Source: Gordionus sp. m RMFG-2023
Taxonomy: Eukaryota; Nematomorpha; Gordioida; Chordodea; Parachordodidae
Assembly: GCF_954871325.1 (NCBI RefSeq)
Contig: NW_027051187.1
Span: 60,362 to 124,361, forward strand
Direction: 5' to 3'
Length of the DNA stretch: 64,000 nucleotides
The notes beneath the pieces were generated by a model. That model was not told where the DNA came from, did no database searches, and saw only the letters and a list, made by a program, of their open reading frames with translations. Below are positions 55,741 through 64,000 of this stretch, in pieces. Numbering within the stretch: position 1 is the first letter of the stretch; each line of letters begins with the position of its first letter. The position numbers were made by a program, and so were the translations under genes.

Positions 55741-58049
55741 AAAATATATTTTTTGTCGTGAAAGCATTTTAGATAGGAAAGGTTAACATCTTAAATGTAA
55801 TTTTAAATATTATTATATCATTGAACTAAGAATTTAGTTTTCTATCCAAAACCGCTTAGATGTATTTTTTTACGTTTCCGGTTCAAAAAATAAATGAATT
55901 GTCGTGAAAGCATTTTAGATAGGAAAGGTTAACATCTTAAACGTAATTTTGAATATTATTATATCATTGAACTAAGAATTTAGTTTTCTATCCAAAACCG
56001 CTTAGATGTATTTTTTTACGTTTCCGGTGTCAAAAATATAATTTTTTGTCGTGAAAGCATTTTAGATAGGAAAGGTTAACATCTTAAATGTAATTTTAAA
56101 TATTATTATATCATTGAACTAAGAATTTAGTTTTCTATCCTAAACCGCTTAGATGTATTTTTTTACGTTTCCGGTTCAAAAAATAAATGAATTGTCGTGA
56201 AAGCATTTTAGATAGGAGAGGTTAACATCTTAAACGTAATTTTGAATATTATTATATCATTGAACTAAGAATTTAGTTTTCTATCCAAAACCGCTTAGAT
56301 GTATTTTTTTACGTTTCCGGTTCAAAAAATAAATATATTGTCGTGAAAGCATTTTAGATAGGAGAGGTTAACATCTTAAACGTAATTTTGAATATTATTA
56401 TATCATTGAACTAAGAATTTAGTTTTCTATCCAAAACCGCTTAGATGTATTTTTTTACGTTTCCGGTTCAAAAAATAAATGAATTGTCGTGAAAGCATTT
56501 TAGATAGGAGAGGTTAACATCTTAAACGTAATTTTAAATATTATTATATCATTGAACTAAGAATTTAGTTTTCTATCCAAAACCGCTTAGATGTATTTTT
56601 TTACGTTTCCGGTTCAAAAAATAAATTTTTTGTCGTGAAAGCATTTTAGATAGGAAAGGTTAACATCTTAAATGTAATTTTAAATATTATTATATCATTG
56701 AACTAAGAATTTAGTTTTCTATCCAAAACCGCTTAGATGTATTTTTTTACGTTTTCGGTTCAAAAAATAAATAAATTGTCGTGAAAGCATTTTAGATAGG
56801 AAAGGTTAACATCTTAAATGTAATTTTAAATATTATTATATCATTGAACTAAGAATTTAGTTTTCTATCCAAAACCGCTTAGATGTATTTTTTTACGTTT
56901 CCGGTTCAAAAAATAAATTTTTTGTCGTGAAAGCATTTTAGATAGGAGAGGTTAACATCTTAAACGTAATTTTGAATATTATTATATCATTGAACTCAGA
57001 ATTTAGTTTCCTATCCAAAACCGCTTAGATGTATTTTTTTACGTTTCCGGTTCAAAAAATAAATTTTTTGTCGTGAAAGCATTTTAGATAGGAAAGGTTA
57101 ACATCTTAAATGTAATTTTAAATATTATTATATCATTGAACTAAGAATTTAGTTTTCTATCCAAAACCGCTTAGATGTATTTTTTTACGTTTCCGGTTCA
57201 AAAAATAAATTTTTTGTCGTGAAAGCATTTTAGATAGGAAAGGTTAACATCTTAAACGTAATTTTGAATATTATTATATCATTGAACTAAGAATTTAGTT
57301 TTCTATCCAAAACCGCTTAGATGTATTTTTTTACGTTTCCGGTTCAAAAAATAAATTTTTTGTCGTGAAAGCATTTTAGATAGGAAAGGTTAACATCTTA
57401 AATGTAATTTTAAATATTATTATATCATTGAACTAAGAATTTAGTTTTCTATCCAAAACCGCTTAGATGTATTTTTTTACGTTTTCGGTTCAAAAAATAA
57501 ATTTTTTGTCGTGAAAGCATTTTAGATAGGAAAGGTTAACATCTTAAATGTAATTTTAAATATTATTATATCATTGAACTAAGAATTTAGTTTTCTATCC
57601 AAAACCGCTTAGATGTATTTTTTTACGTTTCCGGTTCAAAAAATAAATTTTTTGTCGTGAAAGCATTTTAGATAGGAAAGGTTAACATCTTAAATGTAAT
57701 TTTAAATATTATTATATCATTGAACTAAGAATTTAGTTTTCTATCCAAAACCGCTTAGATGTATTTTTTTACGTTTTCGGTTCAAAAAATAAATTTTTTG
57801 TCGTGAAAGCATTTTAGATAGGAAAGGTTAACATCTTAAATGTAATTTTAAATATTATTATATCATTGAACTAAGAATTTAGTTTTCTATCCAAAACCGC
57901 TTAGATGTATTTTTTTACGTTTTCGGTTCAAAAAATAAATTTTTTGTCGTGAAAGCATTTTAGATAGGAAAGGTTAACATCTTAAATGTAATTTTAAATA
58001 TTATTATATCATTGAACTAAGAATTTAGTTTTCTATCCAAAACCGCTTA

Positions 58050-59740
58050 GATGTATTTTTTTACGTTTTCGGTTCAAAAAATAAATTTTTTGTCGTGAAA
58101 GCATTTTAGATAGGAAAGGTTAACATCTTAAATGTAATTTTAAATATTATTATATCATTGAACTAAGAATTTAGTTTTCTATCCAAAACCGCTTAGATGT
58201 ATTTTTTTACGTTTCCGGTTCAAAAAATAAATTTTTTGTCGTGAAAGCATTTTAGATAGGAAAGGTTAACATCTTAAATGTAATTTTAAATATTATTATA
58301 TCATTGAACTAAGAATTTAGTTTTCTATCCAAAACCGCTTAGATGTATTTTTTTACGTTTTCGGTTCAAAAAATAAATTTTTTGTCGTGAAAGCATTTTA
58401 GATAGGAAAGGTTAACATCTTAAATGTAATTTTAAATATTATTATATCATTGAACTAAGAATTTAGTTTTCTATCCAAAACCGCTTAGATGTATTTTTTT
58501 ACGTTTTCGGTTCAAAAAATAAATTTTTTGTCGTGAAAGCATTTTAGATAGGAAAGGTTAACATCTTAAATGTAATTTTGAATATTATTATATCATTGAA
58601 CTAAGAATTTAGTTTTCTATCCAAAACCGCTTAGATGTATTTTTTTACGTTTCCGGTTCAAAAAATAATATTTTTGTCGTGAAAGCATTTTAGATAGGAA
58701 AGGTTAACATCTTAAACGTAATTTTGAATATTATTATATTATTGAACTCAGAATTTAGTTTCCTATCCAAAACCGCTTAGATGTATTTTTTTACGTTTCC
58801 CGTTCAAAAAATAAATTTTTTGTCGTGAAAGCAATTTAGATAGGAAAGGTTAACATCTTAAACGTAATTTTGAATATTATTATATCATTGAACTCAGAAT
58901 TTAGTTTCCTATCCAAAACCGCTTAGATGTATTTTTTTACGTTTCCGGTTCAAAAAATAAATTTTTTGTCGTGAAAGCATTTTAGATAGGAAAGGTTAAC
59001 ATCTTAAATGTAATTTTAAATATTATTATATCATTGAACTAAGAATTTAGTTTTCTATCCAAAACCGCTTAGATGTATTTTTTTACGTTTCCCGTTCAAA
59101 AAATAAATTGTCGTGAAAGCATTTTAGATAGGAAAGGTTAACATCTTAAACGTAATTTTGAATATTATTATATCATTGAACTCAGAATTTAGTTTTCTAT
59201 CCAAAACCGCTTAGACGTATTTTTTAACGTTTTCGGTTCAAAAAATAATTGTTTTGTCGCGTCAGCATTTTAGAAGGGAAAGGCTAACATCTTAAACGTA
59301 ATTTTGAATATTATTATATCATTGAACTAAGAATTTAGTTTTCTATCCAAAACCGCTTAGATGTATTTTTTTACATTTCCGGTTCAAAAAATAAATTTTT
59401 TGTCGTGAAAGCATTTTAGATAGGAAAGGTTAACATCTTAAACGTAATTTTGAATATTATTATATCATTGAACTCAGAATTTAGTTTCCTATCCAAAACC
59501 GCTTAGATGTATTTTTTAAGGTTTTCGGTTCAAAAAATAATTGTTTTGTCGCGTCAGCATTTTAGAAGGGAAAGGCTAACATCTTAAACGTAATTTTGAA
59601 TATTATTATATCATTGAACTCAGAATTTAGTTTCCTATCCAAAACCGCTTAGATGTATTTTTATATGTTTCCCGTTCAAAAAATAAATTGTCGTGAAAGC
59701 ATTTTAGATAGGAAAGGTTAACATCTTAAACGTAATTTTG
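58050..59740 (+). repeat. Long-range duplicate, second copy
   Basis: It repeats 30,300-31,990 at offset 27,748: AATAATATTTTTGTCG (58,665), AGCAATTTAG (about 58,830), C monomers near 59,257 and 59,549, TTTTTTAAGGTTTTCGG (59,519) and TTTTTATATGTTTCCC (about 59,660). It differs by CTTAAACG where the first copy has CTTAAGCG, and by TAGATGTA where the first copy has TAGATGAA. The match ends near 59,740. Confidence 0.88.
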
Positions 59741-62015
59741 AATATTATTATATCATTGAACTCAGAATTTAGTTTTCTATCCAAAACCGCTTAGATGTAT
59801 TTTTTTACGTTTCCCGTTCAAAAAATAAATTGTCGTGAAAGCATTTTAGATAGGAAAGGTTAACATCTTAAACGTAATTTTGAATATTATTATATCATTG
59901 AACTCAGAATTTAGTTTTCTATCCAAAACCGCTTAGACGTATTTTTTAACGTTTTCGGTTCAAAAAATAATTGTTTTGTCGCGTCAGCATTTTAGAAGGG
60001 AAAGGCTAACATCTTAAACGTAATTTTGAATATTATTATATCATTGAACTCAGAATTTAGTTTCCTATCCAAAACCGCTTAGATGTATTTTTTTACGTTT
60101 TCCGTTCAAAAAATAAATTTTTTGTCGTGAAAGCATTTTAGATAGGAAAGGTTAACATCTTAAACGTAATTTTGAATATTATTATATCATTGAACTCAGA
60201 ATTTAGTTTCCTATCCAAAACCGCTTAGATGTATTTTTTTACGTTTCCCGTTCAAAAAATAAATTTTTTGTCGTGAAAGCATTTTAGATAGGAAAGGTTA
60301 ACATCTTAAACGTAATTTTAAATATTATTATATCATTGAACTCAGAATTTAGTTTCCTATCCAAAACCGCTTAGATGTATTTTTTTACGTTTCCCGTTCA
60401 AAAAATAAATTTTTGTCGTGAAAGCATTTTAGATAGGAAAGGTTAACATCTTAAACGTAATTTTGAATATTATTATATCATTGAACTCAGAATTTAGTTT
60501 CCTATCCAAAACCGCTTAGATGTATTTTTTTACGTTTCCGGTTCAAAAAATAAATTTTGTCGTGAAAGCATTTTAGATAGGAAAGGTTAACATCTTAAAC
60601 GTAATTTTGAATATTATTATATCATTGAACTCAGAATTTAGTTTTCTATCCAAAACCGCTTAGACGTATTTTTTAACGTTTTCGGTTCAAAAAATAATTG
60701 TTTTGTCGCGTCAGCATTTTAGAAGGGAAAGGCTAACATCTTAAACGTAATTTTGAATATTATTATATCATTGAACTAAGAATTTAGTTTTCTATCCAAA
60801 ACCGCTTAGATGTATTTTTTACGTTTCCGGTTCAAAAAATAAATTTTTTGTCGTGAAAGCATTTTAGATAGGAAAGGTTAACATCTTAAACGTAATTTTG
60901 AATATTATTATATCATTGAACTCAGAATTTAGTTTTCTATCCAAAACCGCTTAGATGTATTTTTTTACGTTTCCGGTTCAAAAAATAAATTTTTTGTCGT
61001 GAAAGCATTTTAGATAGGAAAGGTTAACATCTTAAATGTAATTTTAAATATTATTATATCATTGAACTAAGAATTTAGTTTTCTATCCAAAACCGCTTAG
61101 ATGTATTTTTTTACGTTTCCGGTTCATAAAATAAATTTTTTGTCGTGAAAGCATTTTAGATAGGAAACGTTAACATCTTAAACGTAATTTTGAATATTAT
61201 TATATCATTGAACTCAGAATTTAGTTTCCTATCCTAAACCGCTTAGATGTATTTTTTTACGTTTCCGGTTCATAAAATAAATTTTTTGTCGTGAAAGCAT
61301 TTTAGATAGGAAAGGTTAACATCTTAAACGTAATTTTGAATATTATTATATTATTGAACTCAGAATTTAGTTTCCTATCCAAAACCGCTTAGATGTATTT
61401 TTTTACGTTTCCGGTTCAAAAAATAAATTTTTTGTCGTGAAAGCATTTTAGATAGGAAAGGTTAACATCTTAAACGTAATTTTGAATATTATTATATCAT
61501 TGAACTCAGAATTTAGTTTCCTATCCAAAACCGCTTAGATGTATTTTTTTACGTTTCCGGTTCAAAAAATAAATTTTTTGTCGTGAAAGCATTTTAGATA
61601 GGAAAGGTTAACATCTTAAATGTAATTTTAAATATTATTATATCATTGAACTAAGAATTTAGTTTTCTATCCAAAACCGCTTAGATGTATTTTTTTACGT
61701 TTCCGGTTCAAAAAATAAATTTTTTGTCGTGAAAGCATTTTAGATAGGAAAGGTTAACATCTTAAATGTAATTTTAAATATTATTATATCATTGAACTAA
61801 GAATTTAGTTTTCTATCCAAAACCGCTTAGATGTATTTTTTTACGTTTCCGGTTCAAAAAATAAATTTTTTGTCGTGAAAGCATTTTAGATAGGAAAGGT
61901 TAACATCTTAAACGTAATTTTAAATATTATTATATCATTGAACTCAGAATTTAGTTTTCTATCCAAAACCGCTTAGATGTATTTATTTACGTTTCCGGTT
62001 CATAAAATAATTTTT
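59741..62015 (+). repeat. Distal satellite segment with mixed B/C/A monomers
   Basis: Regular 142-146 bp units continue, with C monomers near 59,977 and 60,710 and a short run of A monomers near 61.0 and 61.7 kb. Linker length varies between neighbours: TAAATTTTTGTCG near 60,405 and TAAATTTTGTCG near 60,550. No gene was seen. Confidence 0.85.
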
Positions 62016-62471
62016 TTGTCGCGAAAGCATTTTAGCGTATAAAGGCTAACATCTTAAACGTAATTTTGAATATTATTATATCATTGAACTCAAAATTTAA
62101 TTTCCTATCCAAAGCCGTTTAGATGTATTTTTTTACGTTTTCAGTTCAAAAAATAATTGTTTTGTCGCGTAAGCATTTTAGAAGGGAAAGGCCAACATCT
62201 TAAACGTAATTTTATATAAAATTACATAATTGAACTCAGAATTTAATTTCCTATCCAAAACCGCTTAGATGTATTTATTTACGTTTCCGGTTCATAAAAT
62301 AAATTTTTTGTCGCGAAAGCATTTTTGAGGGGAAAGGCTAACATCTTAAACGTAATTTTGAATAATATTATATCATTGAACTCAGAATTTAGTTTTCTAT
62401 CCAAAACCGCTTAGATGTATTTTTTAACGTTTCCGGTTCATAAAATAAATTTTTTGTCGCGAAAGCATTTT
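62016..62471 (+). repeat. Divergent edge monomers of the satellite array
   Basis: The last three full monomers and a stub are clearly less like the consensus. Marks are GTCGCGAAAGC (three times), TTTTAGCGTATAAAGG near 62,030, AAAGCCGTTTAG near 62,110, ATATAAAATTACATAATTG near 62,212, GGCCAACATC near 62,189, and TTTTTGAGGGGAAAGGC near 62,324. The final unit begins GTCGCGAAAGCATTTTGAAGG at about 62,457 and stops there. Divergent units at an array edge are expected where unequal exchange no longer homogenises them. Confidence 0.9.
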
Positions 62472-63094
<623 letters not shown>

Positions 63095-63122
63095 CTAAAT
63101 TTTATGACTATCCTCTTCTAGT
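63095..63122. other. Short spacer between two opposed microsatellites
   Basis: About 28 bases of mixed sequence, CTAAATTTTATGACTATCC then TCTTCTAGT, separate the GAAA tract from the TTTC tract. It resembles neither the satellite monomer nor the repeats and would form the loop if the two tracts paired. Confidence 0.85.
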
Positions 63123-63178
<56 letters not shown>

Positions 63179-63180
63179 TT
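63123..63180 (+). repeat. (TTTC)n microsatellite, about 14 copies
   Basis: A clean run of TTTC lies on the + strand, which is the reverse complement of the GAAA repeat 28 bases upstream. It ends in CTTTTCACCCCC. Its purity contrasts with the interrupted GAAA tract. Confidence 0.95.
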
Positions 63181-63365
63181 CACCCCCTTTAAGATTGTTA
63201 AATTCCGATCCATTAAAGCATACTTCACAATAATCCTTTTATCAAATCCTAATTTCTTACCATATTACATATAAAAAATTTATTATTATAATTTTCCGGT
63301 CTCTCGACCCTTATATGATTAAACCCTTAATCATATAGTCAATTTACATTATTTGACATCTCTAC
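63181..63365. other. Unique AT-rich flank, no gene seen
   Basis: This is non-repetitive sequence beginning CACCCCCTTTAAG. The only structure seen is the hairpin at 63,312-63,337. It may be the untranslated or terminal part of the gag-like fossil that follows on the minus strand, but nothing seen here proves that. Confidence 0.6.
63312..63337. repeat. Perfect 11 bp inverted repeat with 4-base loop
   Basis: TATATGATTAA at 63,312-63,322 is the exact reverse complement of TTAATCATATA at 63,327-63,337, with the loop ACCC. The function is unknown. It could be chance in AT-rich DNA, a terminator-like hairpin, or part of the neighbouring element. Confidence 0.8.
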
Positions 63366-64000
63366 ACAATACCTAGCCACATGTCCTAATCTTTCACATT
63401 TAAAACAAGAACGGAATCATCATTATCTGATTCTAACATTCACAATTTGTTCGTGGTAATTCCAGAAATTTTTCTCACATTTAAATTTCCCAATACAGAT
63501 TTTCTTAACAGAGAACCAACACAAAAATTGTATTCCCTTACAATACAAGTTTCCGCTTTATATCCCTTATAACCACACCAGTTACATACAATAAAATTAA
63601 AATTTACACCAAATTTTTTATCCCTTGAAAAACCATTTTTTTTATTAAGACCATTTTTGCCACATATCTGGCATTTAACTAAATTATTATTCATATTAAT
63701 CAATTTACATATATCCTGGTATATAACCTTGATTACATCTTTTAATTCCTGGAGAATAGCCACTGATCTCTCCAAACATTTCGGATGATCACCAAGTTTA
63801 TCCTTATCATTTTAACCACCTTTGGTCCATCATTTTTGATTTCATTTAAAACTACATTTAAATTAATTTCCAATTCCATTATTTCATTTAAATTATTATG
63901 CGATGCCACAGCATCTTTCTTCAATTCATTTGATACCTTTGTCAATATATCGGTAATACCATTTTCACCTGTTCACTTAGTTTATTGAGCACCTTATCTG
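63366..64000 (-). mobile_element. Fossil gag-like region with zinc knuckles, probable retroelement, broken and partial
   Basis: On the minus strand, entering from the right window edge, is coding-like sequence with three cysteine clusters at about 63,630-63,673, 63,545-63,586 and 63,366-63,407. The last has the classic C-x2-C-x4-H-x4-C spacing. Zinc knuckles of this kind bind nucleic acid and are typical of the nucleocapsid part of gag in LTR retroelements and of the gag-like first ORF of some LINEs. The part ahead of them is rich in Lys, Asn, Ile and Leu. The region is broken, with at least two breaks, so it is treated as an old copy. No terminal repeats, protease or reverse transcriptase fall inside the window, so the family is not settled. 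A host zinc-knuckle gene is the less likely alternative. Confidence 0.55.

Larger units (their letters stand above)
39600..58665 (+). repeat. A-rich satellite domain, apparently free of C-type monomers
   Basis: About 19 kb is made mainly of 146 bp A monomers with ATGTAATTTTAAAT, ACTAAGAATTTAG and TTTTTTGTCG, interleaved with B and E units carrying GAGAGG, CCACTTAG, CCCATTC and GGTGTCAAAAA. I found no GTCGCGTCAGC unit between about 38,900 and 59,250, although such units are frequent on both sides. Uncommon linkers cluster here. No gene or insertion was seen. Confidence 0.88.
1..62471 (+). repeat. Satellite DNA array, 142-146 bp monomer, about 430 head-to-tail copies
   Basis: The landmark GTCGTGAAAGC recurs every 142 to 147 bp, for example at 2, 147, 293 and 439, from the first base to about 62,455. 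The monomer reads in order: GTCGTGAAAGCATTTTAG, ATAGGAAAGGTTAACATC, CGTAATTTTGAATATTATT, ATATCATTGAACTCAG, AATTTAGTTTCCTATCC, AAAACCGCTTAGATG, a run of about seven T, ACGTTTCC(C/G)GTTC, then AAAAAATAAATT with or without four more T. That extra TTTT is the main reason for the 142 versus 146 bp lengths. All copies face the same way and no foreign insertion was seen. Every frame is cut by frequent stops, so the array is non-coding. It continues past the left edge. A centromeric or pericentromeric location is inferred from size and homogeneity and is not shown by the sequence. Confidence 0.98.

Noticed and set aside
61980-62160. Possible inserted foreign DNA near the array edge (TTTTAGCGTATAAAGG)
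   Set aside because: Flanking landmarks keep the normal monomer order and length, so this is a diverged monomer and not an insertion.
1-62471. CRISPR-like regular repeats
   Set aside because: There are no unique spacers. The whole 142-146 bp period is repeated, and the length and context are those of eukaryotic satellite DNA.
1-62471. CENP-B box in the monomer
   Set aside because: The TTTCCCGTTC and GTTTTCGGTTC parts looked promising, but the required core spacing TTCGnnnnAnnCGGG is not met on either strand.
1-62471. Pol III promoter or tRNA-derived SINE origin of the monomer
   Set aside because: GGTTCAAAA resembles part of a B box and TTTTTT follows it like a terminator, but no convincing A box lies at the right distance and the B box lacks its second half.
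1-62471. Telomeric or subtelomeric repeat
   Set aside because: No TTAGGG, TTAGG or TTTAGGG tandem was seen. The period is far too long for a telomere repeat.
1-62471. Hidden protein-coding tandem repeat
   Set aside because: Stops fall in every frame of the consensus on both strands (for example TAA and TAG in the ATAGG, TTAAC and TTTAG parts), and monomer lengths are not multiples of three.
63785-63988. 67-codon open frame on the plus strand
   Set aside because: It is the antisense shadow of the gag-like minus-strand region, with no motif or start context to support it.

Overview
This is a eukaryotic, strongly AT-rich window with almost no coding content. About 97 percent of it (1 to about 62,470) is one head-to-tail satellite array with a basic repeat of 142 to 146 bp, roughly 430 monomers, all in the same orientation. 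I saw no inverted block, no inserted transposon and no gene inside it. A long homogeneous array that stops at a mixed microsatellite and dispersed-element boundary fits the edge of a centromeric, pericentromeric or other heterochromatic block. An invertebrate, perhaps an insect, is plausible from the AT-richness and the element in the flank, but the species cannot be read from this sequence.

The array is a mosaic of monomer subfamilies. Type A is 146 bp, with ATGTAATTTTAAAT and ACTAAGAATTTAG. Type B is mostly 142 bp, with ACGTAATTTTGAAT and ACTCAGAATTTAG. Type C has GTCGCGTCAGC and AGAAGGGAAAGGC, and often follows a GACGTATTTTTTAACG unit. Type D is exactly 145 bp, with GATCGG and AAAACGCTT. 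Type E is B-like, with CCCATTC, CCACTTAG, CTTAAATG and GGTGTAAAA changes. Layout: 1-15.8 kb is a B/C/A/E mix with a 2.6 kb block present three times; 15.83-16.99 kb is a run of eight D monomers; 17-30 kb is E-rich; 30-36 kb is A, then a B/C higher-order region; 36.13-39.6 kb is an eight-monomer unit repeated three times; 39.6-58.6 kb is A-rich, apparently without C monomers, and holds a 1.3 kb block three times plus odd linkers; 58.6-62.0 kb starts with a copy of the 30.3-32.0 kb block; 62.0-62.47 kb holds degraded edge monomers.

The last monomer is cut off and runs into a 623 bp almost pure purine tract of (GAAA)n with some (GAA)n (62,472-63,094). A 28 bp spacer and a short (TTTC)n tract follow, so the two tracts face each other as an inverted pair. 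From about 63,180 the DNA is non-repetitive and AT-rich. It holds a perfect 11 bp hairpin and, on the minus strand to the window end, a broken gag-like region with zinc-knuckle motifs, which I treat as the fossil of a retroelement.

No working gene, RNA gene, CRISPR array or operon could be supported. What is worth a second look is the nested duplication structure of the satellite, the dyad symmetry inside its monomer, and the way the array ends.
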